Assembly (NCBI RefSeq): GCF_033568475.1
Contig: NC_133120.1
Location: 96,118,151-96,182,150, forward strand
Length of the DNA: 64,000 nucleotides
From: Henckelia pumila
Lineage: Eukaryota; Streptophyta; Magnoliopsida; Lamiales; Gesneriaceae
Direction of reading: 5' to 3'
The notes under the pieces were generated by a model. That model saw only the letters and a program-made list of their open reading frames with translations, did not search any database and had not been told where the DNA came from. Both the position numbers and the translations under genes were made by a program. This document shows positions 11,501 to 20,860 of the stretch, piece by piece (the stretch's first letter is position 1; each line of letters opens with the position of its first letter).

Positions 11501-12448
11501 CAACAAATGTAGGCTCTTTACCAGCAATAGTGTCCTTTCTTAATCCCCAGGCATTAGGATTGGATCCAGCCACTGTCTTCCCAGAATTATCAGCCACAAT
11601 AGAATTATTTGACCTAGTACTCAGACTACCAGTAAAATTTTGGGCGCCTAATCCCCCAGTATGCACTTCAATCCGCTTTCCAGCATAAGGGCTAACCATT
11701 GAATCACTTGATGATTGTGAAACTTTAACTGAAACAGTCGTACTACCAGTCCTAATACCAGATACATTATCCATCTTAGGCTCTAAAAAACCACTTTCTT
11801 GAGCATGAATGTTCACATCACTGATTGTTCGACGAGGACCCGACACCCCATCCAGAGGCTTGCGTTCATCCTCATCAAAATTGCGACCAATCTGTGCGCT
11901 ATGACTTAAAAATGGGGTCTTGTCATCGAGGTTCCTTGCAGAGCCTGCAGATGCTGGACGCAACCTGTGATCTGACCTGCCCACTGAATTCCCCCATGGT
12001 GCCTGGCGATCAAATCCACCACGATCTGCAGGGCGCACCATACTGTCGAGAAAATACATAAAACACATAAATTACTTTTACTTTCAGAACTACCTATAAA
12101 CATAACGCATGATTTATATCAATATCTGGTCAAATTATCAAGAAGCCTGCATACGAGAAATCTCAGGTGAATAGATAGATCTAGATCCAGGATCTTTATC
12201 AAACCCAAAAATCATAAAGCCTCTCCACAAAATAATCCCAAAATCTTGATGCAGAAATGTACAATTTTGATCAATAATCCCATTTAATTGATCAGCAAAC
12301 CCACCACAATGGATCAATCTTGAACAGAAGTAAATAAATTTTAAAAAATCAAAACTCACACGCCAGGTGCCGAGGGAAGAGGTAGATCGGAAGGTATGGA
12401 GCCGCCATGGAAATCTTTCAGAGTCATCGTCGCCTTTTTCTTCGACAT
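8567..12448 (-). CDS. eIF4B-related protein, six exons
   Basis: I reconstructed six exons: 12360-12448, 10983-12042, 10719-10903, 9445-9481 (only 37 nt), 9118-9179 and 8567-9011. All introns are GT-AG and the phases add up to 626 codons, giving 625 residues. The start is MSKKKATMTLKDFHGG; a second in-frame ATG lies seven codons later at 12427. The protein is mostly disordered and Ser/Arg/Pro-rich. Two related stretches, KLKLLPRSKPLE (about 362-373) and KLNLKPRTLHLEPLD (424-438), precede TVFGGARPREEIL (447-459). The LNLKPR and FGGA(R/K)P blocks are hallmarks of the C-terminal half of eIF4B, the cofactor of the eIF4A helicase in translation initiation. No RRM is present. I therefore infer an eIF4B-related plant protein, probably cytosolic; direct function is unproven. 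The exon model is strong, the name moderate. Confidence 0.85.
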
Positions 12449-12513
12449 TCTCTTCTTAATTTCTCTCTTCCAATCAATCAATTTATGGGTTGTATGCAAT
12501 CAAGAAAAAAAAT

Positions 12514-12546
12514 CCCTTCCCTTCCCTTCCCTTCCCTTCCCTTCCC
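12514..12546 (-). promoter_or_regulatory. Seven-tract G-quadruplex motif in the leader of the eIF4B-related gene
   Basis: On the sense (minus) strand this reads GGG followed by six AAGGG units: seven G3 tracts with 2-nt loops. It ends 65 bases upstream of the ATG at 12448 and lies downstream of the TATA box at 12764-12771, so it is probably transcribed into the 5' UTR. A leader intron spanning it cannot be excluded. Confidence 0.6.
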
Positions 12547-12763
12547 GACCAAATCAATCAATTCAATAGCAATATTTCCAAATACAAAAATGAACCAATC
12601 TTAATTTTGGAGAACCAATCAGGAAACATTAACTTCCACTAGTACAAACCCCAAAATCAATAATTGAGTACCAGTGAAAGATCAAGAAGAGGCGATTCGA
12701 AAGAGAGAGGCGTGAGCGATGCGAAAGAATATAGCGAGAAGAGAGAGTGAAGGGGAGACTCCG

Positions 12764-12771
12764 CTATATAC
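12764..12771 (-). promoter_or_regulatory. TATA box of the eIF4B-related gene
   Basis: GTATATAG on the minus strand is followed by a CT-rich leader (CACTCTCTCTTCTCGC), a typical plant core promoter. The predicted transcript start near 12735 gives a leader of roughly 290 nt. Confidence 0.55.
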
Positions 12772-13024
12772 AAATTTTTTAATAATAAATAAATAAATAA
12801 ATTGGATGCCCTAATTATTTTTTTTGTTAGTTTTGATATTTTTTTATTTTTTTTGGAAGCAAAGTTTCGATTTTGTTTACCATTTAATTTTCATTTGAAT
12901 AATATATGACAATCTAAGCAAAAAATATTAATAGGAGCGGTCAAATTATCAAATCAACTAACTACATTTGATTATTTTACAATTATGTTACCGAATTTTT
13001 AAAACATTTAATTTTATTGAAAAA

Positions 13025-13065
<41 letters not shown>

Positions 13066-13068
13066 CCC

Positions 13069-13105
<37 letters not shown>

Positions 13106-13916
13106 CAATTGATTTAAATTATACAATTAATTTGTCTATGATTCACTGTTTGGCTTGCACAATATTTTTGTTTTGGGTTTTGGCTTCATTTTATCACTTT
13201 ACATAACGGAACCAAGTCATAGGTTCTTGTTTCCGGTTCTAATTACACAGTCGAAATCTGACTAAGTTATATTTCTTTTCACAAATATGCTAGCTAACCA
13301 CTGTGTTTTTTTTTCATCGGAGATAAGTTCAAACAACTTGGTCTCAGATCTCGTATCAAACTTGATATCATATGAGCTACAAGTTGTTAGTGCAAATTTA
13401 GTCATGTGTGCAGACATACACTTGAGTATGCATACTTTTATTTTGGATATTTCAAACATACTGGGGAGAAATTATATATGTTAAAGAAACATATCCCAAA
13501 AAAAGATCCAAATATGTGCAGGAGTCATGAAACAGTTGCTCGAGATTTGATTCTTACAATGAGTCATCTCAGAATTCAGATACAAAGAGAACACAAAATA
13601 TTGTCAAATTAAAATAAACACATGATATGATAATTGCTCGTGATTACAAATTTATCACGAGTCACAACCTTGGCATCTTTTGTTTTAGGGGGAAAAAAAG
13701 AAGAGATTTACACTTTCTATAGCATATAAACCCCAAGATTTAAACTGTGGAAGAAATGTATGGTAACAAAGTTCAATGAATCTACACATAATCCAGGAGA
13801 AGGTAAACAGAAGTTAACGTTACCAAATTCTTAGGATCGATCGTATGATGTAGTAATGCAGCAACGGAATCGTTCATCTGAGGAGTGAGTGCCAATGTCC
13901 ATTCCCTATATCGCCT

Positions 13917-15618
13917 CTAATGCTTGTAAATCACCACAAAGCAAGGAAGTAGAGCTTTGGGGCTGAGCAAATAGAGTTCTTCGATATTGGAGTGAACCCC
14001 TACTTTTCCGGCCAAGGAATCAAAACCCGATTGGCCTGCAATCTCTTCTACGTTTTCCAGAGGCCTGTGCACTCTCCCTGCTATGACTCTGCACACTATT
14101 AGAGCTTTCTTGATGGATGGGACACTTTCTTCGTCGATTTGGATAGATTGGAATGCTCGACTGCTGGTCGAAGCTGTGAATACACCAATGCTGTTGCTAC
14201 TTGATTCTTTCTTGGTAGAAAACCCGCGTCTCAAAATCCTGCATACAATGCATGTGTCTGATGTGCAGAGGGCGGGGTTGTTTTTCGTGCCTAACGAGCA
14301 TTCGAGAGTGGAGCCGTGGAATCGTAGAAGCTCGTTTCCATCAGCCATGCAGCGTGGATGCTTCTTGGGCAATTTGTTGGCTTTGATTTTAACCATCTCA
14401 CGGTATTCCTCGAACTGTGCTATTATTTTCTGCATGTTGTGGACTTTCAAGATTCTTTCGATGCCTCTGGAGGAGTTGTCTGGCTTGTTGCAGCTGCCTC
14501 GGCAGATTATTTCCACGATTTTTCTCGAGGAGTCTCCTTCAACTAGTTCAGTAACTAAAACAGAAATGTGCAGAGAAATTTAGTTGTCTGGTGGGATGCT
14601 GGATTTAATCTGATGTAATTTGCGATGGTTAATCCTACGTAATTCAATTCAGACAAGCACCAGGCACTGAAAAGCCACCATCACTAGAGGTGATGGTTCC
14701 ATACCAAACCAAAAAATAACCGAATCTATTCGTTAAAAATAAAGAAACCAATGCCAGTTCTATTATGTGAAATTCGAAAACAAAGTCCCCAAAAACCATA
14801 AGTTATTGGCTAATATCTGCGTCGATGACTAAACATGTGAAAGTGCATAAAACTAAGAAACAAGTACTCCATTCATAAGGTAAAGGGATGAACCATTAAT
14901 AGTATCAAAATCTAAATAAGAACTCGCGGAAGAAACTTGAAAACAAACGGAAACTTATATACGGCTAAATTTTTAAACTTCACATCTTACCAGCATGTAT
15001 GGAGAGGTGATGTTCCTCCACAGCTTCCCACTTGACAAATTTCTCACCACATTTATGACAAAACAATTGAAAATCTCCCCCCAAAGAACACCTTGGCCTT
15101 GTGACAATTGCACCGAATCCAGAAGTCCGCCTGGAAAGGCTACTAGACGTCCTCCGAACAGGGCTTCCGAAGCCGCCTGGCTTCTGTCCGGTGCCATGGT
15201 ACAGCCGTCCAGGGCCCGGAGTTCCAGGCTTCAAGATTCCCACAAAATCCGAAACATCGTCATCTCCACCACCACCACTCCGTCCTTCCTGGAAATCGTA
15301 ACTGGTACTAGTACTGATCTTGAGTTCACAAGTTGAATTATTCAGCACAACTTCATGAGTTATCGGATTCAGGAGTTCACTGCTGCCTATGGATCTCGGG
15401 CTGCAAACTGTTGGCTTTTCTGTATGCCTCTTGCTTCCATGAATCACCACATCCTTTAGATTTGCAATAGACCTGGAACAACCCGAACGGTTGCCACGGC
15501 TTTTCTTGGTCACAATCTTGCGAAGATTTTGGCTTCCATCAACGTTTGGATCATGCACGTTTTTGGGCTCTGATTTGCAGTGCAGAGACCTCTTCACAGC
15601 AAACCAAACCGCAGGCAT
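13917..15618 (-). CDS. C2H2 zinc-finger protein with PARP-like C-terminal domain
   Basis: Two exons, 14991-15618 and 13917-14554, joined by a GT-AG intron (phase 1), give 421 residues. I place the start at the ATG at 15618 (MPAVWF). A longer frame begins only with GTG. One finger at about 187-208, CHKC...HHLSIH (C-x2-C-x12-H-x4/5-H), ends right at the intron. The exon-2 part (about 212-421) carries a conserved helix (ERILKVHNMQ), Cys clusters (LCTSDTCIVC), RFHGS, GVFTASTSS and a C-terminal LLSPKALLPCFVVIYK. These blocks resemble the (ADP-ribosyl)transferase fold assigned to the plant At4g27240/At5g54630/At2g29660 family (family knowledge). Whether it has any catalytic activity is unknown. It is probably nuclear. 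Confidence 0.9.
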
Positions 15619-16600
15619 CCTCACTTTTGCTCTCTGTCAATTCAAAAATACAAACTTTCAAGAATCACCATTTTTGGTTTCTTGTTTGGTGCATAATCAC
15701 CATATGAAAAATATGTTTTTGGTAATTGATATTGAAACGGAAAAGGACTGACCAAACCAAACAAGGTCCCCTTCGCAACTAATTCATTAAATTGAAGAAT
15801 AGACACTGTTTTCTTTTAGTAGACATGCTAGTTAACAGAGAGAGACCACCCGAGAAAAAGGGCCAAAGCCAACGCTATCAATGCAGCCAATTAGTTTCTG
15901 ATAGTTTGCATTCGAAATATTTGTTTCTTTCTAATTAATCTGTGTGTATTTTATTTAAGAAGAATTGTGAAACCCTGGCGTTAATGTAGATGGTATCAAT
16001 ACAAGGCATAAATGTTAGATACATTCATTATTGTGACATTCAACTGCTGCTAGCCTTTAGCTGCCACTGTTCATGTAAGGCATTAATTAGCCACATGCCC
16101 CAGTTCAGATTCCTTCCCATTCAATACTGCTAAACAATATCAAAACTTTTGCTATAATGCATCTACGGACACTATTGCTCGTTGGTTTTTCCGATGTTGA
16201 GATTTCTGATGTCAAATTTCAAACTCTACGTATCAGAGAAGAGTTGGATCTAAGAAATTGCTATAGTGCATCTATGATCTACGGACACTATTGTATGTCA
16301 TATCCCATATTTTAGTTGGAACGGGATATAATGACTATTGTTTGGAAACAAAAATGAAAAGTTAAAAATTATAATTGGGTAGTTTTTTATAAATGAGTAA
16401 TTATAGTGATTTTAATATTAATTTTTTACTATAATCTGTTTTTGGAGAATCATGTCACAATAAGACTAGCTTAAGTTAAGCTAATATTTTTATAATCGGA
16501 CAAATGGCCGAACTGGTTTACTTTAAAAAAACCTTTCCACCGACCGGACCATTTTAACCAGACGGTCGGACCGAAAAATCTTTTATATAATATAATATAA
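15619..16600. other. Intergenic upstream of the zinc-finger gene
   Basis: No gene found. A short duplicated block, 'gcatctacggacactattg' near 16158 and a longer variant near 16266, suggests a local duplication. From about 16495 it becomes the left part of a CCGG-rich dispersed repeat that continues after the gypsy fragment. Confidence 0.45.
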
Positions 16601-18319
16601 TTTGAGATCTTCACCGACCACAAGAGTCTCAAGTATTTGTTCACTCAGGCGGAGTTGAACATGAGGCAGAGACGTTGGATGGATTTGCTTAAGGATTATG
16701 ATTGCGAGATTAAGTACCATCCGGGAGCTGCTAATTTCACTGCTGATGCCTTGAGTCGCAAGGTGCGACTGTCCGCACTTCAGACTTGTTCTATGTCTAG
16801 TGCGATCGGTGATTGTTGTTCTTCAGGGTATACCTTCAAGCACAAGAAAGGTATGCAGAGTATCCAGATGTTTGCAATTTTATCTGAGCCAGCTTTGTAT
16901 TCGCGGATTCGAGATGCTCAGATGTCTGATTCGAAGACCCAGCGTTTGGCTCGTCTAGCCAACGAGGGTAGTACGTCTGGATTTCACTATCAGTCCGATG
17001 GTTTCCTGTGTTTGTCTGGTAGACTTGTGATTCCGCAGGATGAAGAGTTGCGAGAGGAGATCTTGTTTCAGGCACATCGCACCAAGTTGAGTATTCATTC
17101 GGGGAGCAACAAGATGTACAAGGATCTACGTACTCGATTTTGGTGGAAGGGGATGAAACGCAACGTGTATCAGTATGTTTCGAGATGTTTGGTGTGTCAG
17201 CAGGTCAAGGCAAAGCACCGACGACCTGGAGGTTTGCTTCACAGTCTGCCTATTCCGGAGTGGAAATTGGAGTTTATCACGATGGATTTTGTGACCCATT
17301 TGCCGATGTCCTCGAGGAATTGTGATGCTATCTGGGTTGTGGTGGACCGACTCACCAAGTCAGCGCATTTCATTGCCTATAACCGAGAGTACACTGTGGA
17401 TCGTATGGCCCGTTTGTATGTTCAGGAGATCGTTCGACTACATGGAGTGCCTGTGAGCATTGTCAGTGATCGAAACCCCAGGTTCACTTCTAGGTTTTGG
17501 GGGAGTGTTCAGCGTGCGATGGGCACTACTCTCAGCTTGAGTACTGCCTATCATCCAAAAACAGATGGTCAGTCAGAACGCACTATCCGTACTTTGGAGG
17601 ATATGCTTCGAGCTTGCACTATGGACTTTGGTACAGCATAGCAGGATCATTTGCCATTGATTGTGTTCGCGTACAACAACAACTATCATACTAGCATTGG
17701 GATGACACCTTTTGAGGCGTTGTACGGGCGACGTTGTCGTACTCCACTCTTCTGGGAAGAAGTGGGGGAGAGGCAGGCTGAGGGACCGGAGTTTATCCAG
17801 CAGGCAGTAGATGTTGTTGATCAGATCAAGAAACAGATTAAGACTGCACAAGATCGTCAGACAAACTATGCTAACACTAAGCGTAGGCCTCTGCAGTTTG
17901 ATGTTGGGGAGAAAGTGTTTCTGAGAGTGTCACCTTTCCGCAGGATTCTCAGATTTGGCCTTAAGGGCAAGTTGTCTCCCAGGTTTATCGGTCCGTTTGA
18001 GATCTTGGAGAGCATTGGCGATTTGGTTTATCGTCTGGCTTTGCCACCGTATCTATCCAGTATTCACAACGTGTTCCACGTATCTCTGTTGCGACGGTAT
18101 GTGACAGATCCGTCTCATATCCTACAGCGGTCTGAGGTTCAGGTGGATAAGGATTTGACCTATGTTGAGAAACCTATTCGTATCCTGGATTATAAGGATA
18201 AGGTCTTGCGGAATAAAGTCATTCCTCTGGTTTTAGTTCAGTGGCAGCGCCGAGGCACTGAAGAAGCCACTTGGGAGCTCGAAAGCATGATGCGTACAGA
18301 ACATCCTGAGTTATTTTGA
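16601..18319 (+). pseudogene. Ty3/gypsy pol fragment B: RNase H end, integrase, C-terminus
   Basis: One frame runs from within RNase H ([14 protein letters not shown]) through the integrase zinc finger ([10 protein letters not shown] ... CLVCQQVK), the D-D-E integrase core ([26 protein letters not shown]) and a C-terminal region ending HPELF. It is closely similar to gypsy element A and looks like the Tekay/Del branch of chromoviruses. Everything upstream (gag, protease, reverse transcriptase, 5' LTR) is missing. A single in-frame TAG (17639-17641) interrupts the integrase core where element A has Trp (TGG). Not functional. It is followed by a polypurine tract (18440-18453) and its 3' LTR. 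Confidence 0.92.
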
Positions 18320-18454
18320 TTTCATTTTCGAATTGTATTCAGTTGTAAACACTGTAAATTTTGCAATTTGAATAAGAGACTGTTTCTGCACCTTGTTTTA
18401 CATTCGGTACTTAAGATCTGATTTCGAGGACGAAATATCTTAAGTGGGGGAGAA

Positions 18455-19585
18455 TGTAGTAGCCCGAACCCAGTTTTAGTGATTAAGGAGACTTCTAATG
18501 GATTAACGGAGCCCGGAAATAGATCCAGAATGATCAGAAATGGTCCGGAGGGTCAGGCAGAACGGAAGCAACGTTCTAGGAATGGATGCAACGTTCGTGC
18601 CATCAGAAATATGTCACTGCTTACGTACTTGATGTGACATTGGCACCATCGGAAGCAACGATGGTGAACAGACGCAACGTTTGTCAGGCAGAACGGACGC
18701 AACGATCGAGGAACGGATGCAACATTCGTTGTCTATAAATAGGGGTGCCGAGGCTCACATTTGAGCACACCTTTCATCTCTTTATCTCTCGATTCCTTAG
18801 CCTTCTAACTTAGATCTAGGGAGTTCAAGGCGTCCCGTTGGGAATCCGGAAGTGGCATAGCGATCCAGGCGTCGTAGCGGAGCTGTGGCCTAGTTTTGAG
18901 GCAATCGACAGCAAAGGGCTAACGACGGACGAAGGTATAGCTTTTGTTTTCTAAAAATATTTAGGAGTATGCAATAGCCTAGTTAAGGCTTTTAGAGTTT
19001 TTTAATGATATTAGTATCATTTGGCAGTGTAGTGCGGATTATAGGCGTAGACCTAGAGCTGGTAGAGTGCACCTAGTATTTGAGGTACGAAAGTACTGTT
19101 CGAGATATCCTGACTGAGTATGCATGTATTATGTGACTGCATGATTTATATGCCATGATAACCAGATCAAACAATGTATAAACCCAATACAACAGAATAA
19201 AAACCTAGGCAAAGCTCCAGCTGGACAATCACTGCCTAACCCCTCTTGGATCCACCTGCCTCGTCCAATCGCAAACATGTCCCACGAAATAGGGTGTCCA
19301 GAAACACATAGTACGAGACGTGAGCATAAAACGCTCAGCACGAGAGTATGAGTATACATGAATGCAAGTGAACCGCCTACTGACTAGAGGTCAAGAATAG
19401 ATAACAGAGACAGACTGGGCCCTGGTATGTAGCACGTTGTATAATATTTGAGTATTTACAGATTTCTTTCCTTGGGATTGTATAATGTTTTTGGTTTCCG
19501 CAGTTAAATTCTGATTTACTGTTTGATTAAGTTAATTGCATGCCCAAGTTCTGTTTAGTAGGTGATCTCGATAAGGGTTACTACA
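18455..19585 (+). repeat. 3' LTR of gypsy fragment B, internally inverted
   Basis: Starts TGTAGTAGCCCG directly after the polypurine tract and ends GGTTACTACA. It carries a TATAAATA box at 18734-18741. Compared with the LTR of element A, the segment 19158-19440 lies in inverted orientation and about 220 bp of the A-type sequence is missing before it. Confidence 0.85.
18564..18741 (+). promoter_or_regulatory. U3 motif array and TATA box of LTR B
   Basis: Six copies of a short motif, consensus about RGAHGCAACGWTYG, lie between 18564 and 18729 and end just before TATAAATA at 18734-18741. Position and repetition suggest an enhancer array driving the element; this is inference. Confidence 0.55.
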
Positions 19586-19780
19586 GTATATATATTAAAA
19601 TATTAAATTAAGGTTTTAAAATTTTAAAAAACAAATATTTTTTTAAAAAAATTCGAAAACCGATTTGACCGGTTCCTGACCGGTTATGACCGTAAAAACG
19701 GTTTTTCGGAGTAATTCGAACCGGACTAGTAACCGGTTCCCGATCGAACCGGCCAGTTCGGTCCGGTATTGAAAACATGG
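19586..19780. repeat. CCGG-rich dispersed repeat, right part
   Basis: Rich in CCGGTT and GACCGG words (ACCGGTTCC, GAACCGGCC, GGTCCGGTATTG). The matching left part, with CCGACCGGACC and GACGGTCGGACC, lies at about 16495-16600. The gypsy fragment B therefore appears to sit inside one repeat copy. No terminal repeats or target duplication were resolved. Confidence 0.45.
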
Positions 19781-19807
19781 AGTTAAGCAAAATTTAACGC
19801 ATAATCT

Positions 19808-20110
19808 AAGTTTAAGAAAAAAACGAGTAAATATGTAAGTCAAAATCTAATCATCACTTATTTAGTGATTACAAACACACCCTAAATTATTTCTCTTCAA
19901 GTTGGGTGATCTTTTCAACTCAACTCCTCGATGTTGGGTGTTTCATTGGCATTTCTTGGTTTAAGAAACACCGAGTGATTTTTTCAAACCAAAATCTAAT
20001 AATTTTTTTTTAGTAATTGAAAACACATCCATAATCTTTTTTCCATTCGAGTTGGGTAATCTTTTCTTCTAATTCAGCTCCTTAGGTGTTGCATTGGCTC
20101 TTCTTATCTC
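19808..20110. repeat. Imperfect tandem duplication, period about 160 bp
   Basis: 'GTTTAAGAAA' followed by 'CAAAATCTAAT', 'TTCRAGTTGGGTRATCTTTTC' and 'CATTGGC' recurs in the same order about 160 bp apart (starting near 19808 and 19967). Non-coding; no family recognised. Confidence 0.5.
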
Positions 20111-20333
20111 CGGAGTAAAAGCACAGCCAACAAATCATAGCCTCGCAATGGCCGCTGCTCCAGGGGTATAGTTTGTGCTTGGTGTATACCTGTAAATTGT
20201 AATACAAAAGGAAGAAAGAAACCGAGCACAGCGGGGATCGGCAATCTTTGGCTATCTTTGCACCCTCAAAACAAATTTTGAATAAATGTACAAATTTGTA
20301 CCTCAAGCTAATTTAACATGTACCTACTAGCAT

Positions 20334-20852
20334 TAGAGCTGTCAAACGGGTCAACTCATGGTAGGGCGGGGCGGGGCGGACCGACCCACCAAAAACCTAT
20401 CTTTTGACGAGTTGATGACGGGACGATCCACCATCCTGGAGGGCTGAAAATCCTCAACCCAACCCAAGGTGGGTTGCGGGTTAGGCGGGCCGGCCCGCGG
20501 ATTGGCTCATGAGAAATAAAAATAAATAATAAATATTATAATTAATTATAAATATCATTTCATAAATAAATATTAATAAAAACATATTAATAAAAATTTT
20601 AATTATTGATTTCATGTGTGTAAATTTTATATAAAGTAATTAATACAAAAAAATTAACAACTTTTATTAAAAAATACATATGTCACAATAAAAATAAAAA
20701 TAAATTATTAATTCTTCAGGCCCACGGGCCAACCCAGGGTAGGCCCATCTAGGCCCACCTTTTGTTGGGTTGAAAAAATTTCAACACAACCGACTTAAAT
20801 TATGTGGCGGACCGGGTCGACCTGATGGGCCTAACCCAAATTGACGGCTCTA
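20334..20852. mobile_element. Non-autonomous hAT element (Dart-like termini)
   Basis: The termini are TAGAGCTGTCAA and TTGACGGCTCTA (11 of 12 bases inverted). An exact 8-bp duplication, ACTAGCAT, lies at 20326-20333 and 20853-20860. Eight-bp duplication plus TAGAG termini is the signature of hAT transposons, and the left end TAGAGCTGTCAAACGGG resembles rice nDart1 ends (established knowledge). The 519-bp body has no coding capacity. Its sub-terminal regions are rich in GGGCGG, GACCCACC and GGCCCACC repeats. Confidence 0.88.
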
Positions 20853-20860
20853 ACTAGCAT

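Larger units (their letters stand above)
12449..13916. other. Promoter region and intergenic sequence with (AT)n repeats
   Basis: Contains the leader and promoter of the eIF4B-related gene up to about 12800, then AT-rich sequence with two (AT)n runs at about 13029-13061 and 13073-13102. The last 200 bases are the 3' flank of the zinc-finger gene. Nothing else is supported. Confidence 0.5.

Noticed and set aside
14083-14583. A 166-codon plus-strand frame
   Set aside because: It is the antisense shadow of exon 2 of the zinc-finger gene, whose minus-strand frame has clear family motifs.
15619-15624. A longer start for the zinc-finger protein
   Set aside because: The extended frame begins with GTG, not ATG; the ATG at 15618 gives the family-typical MP(A/T)VWF start.
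20082-20306. A 74-codon minus frame
   Set aside because: No family, no promoter and partly within a tandem duplication; chance frame.
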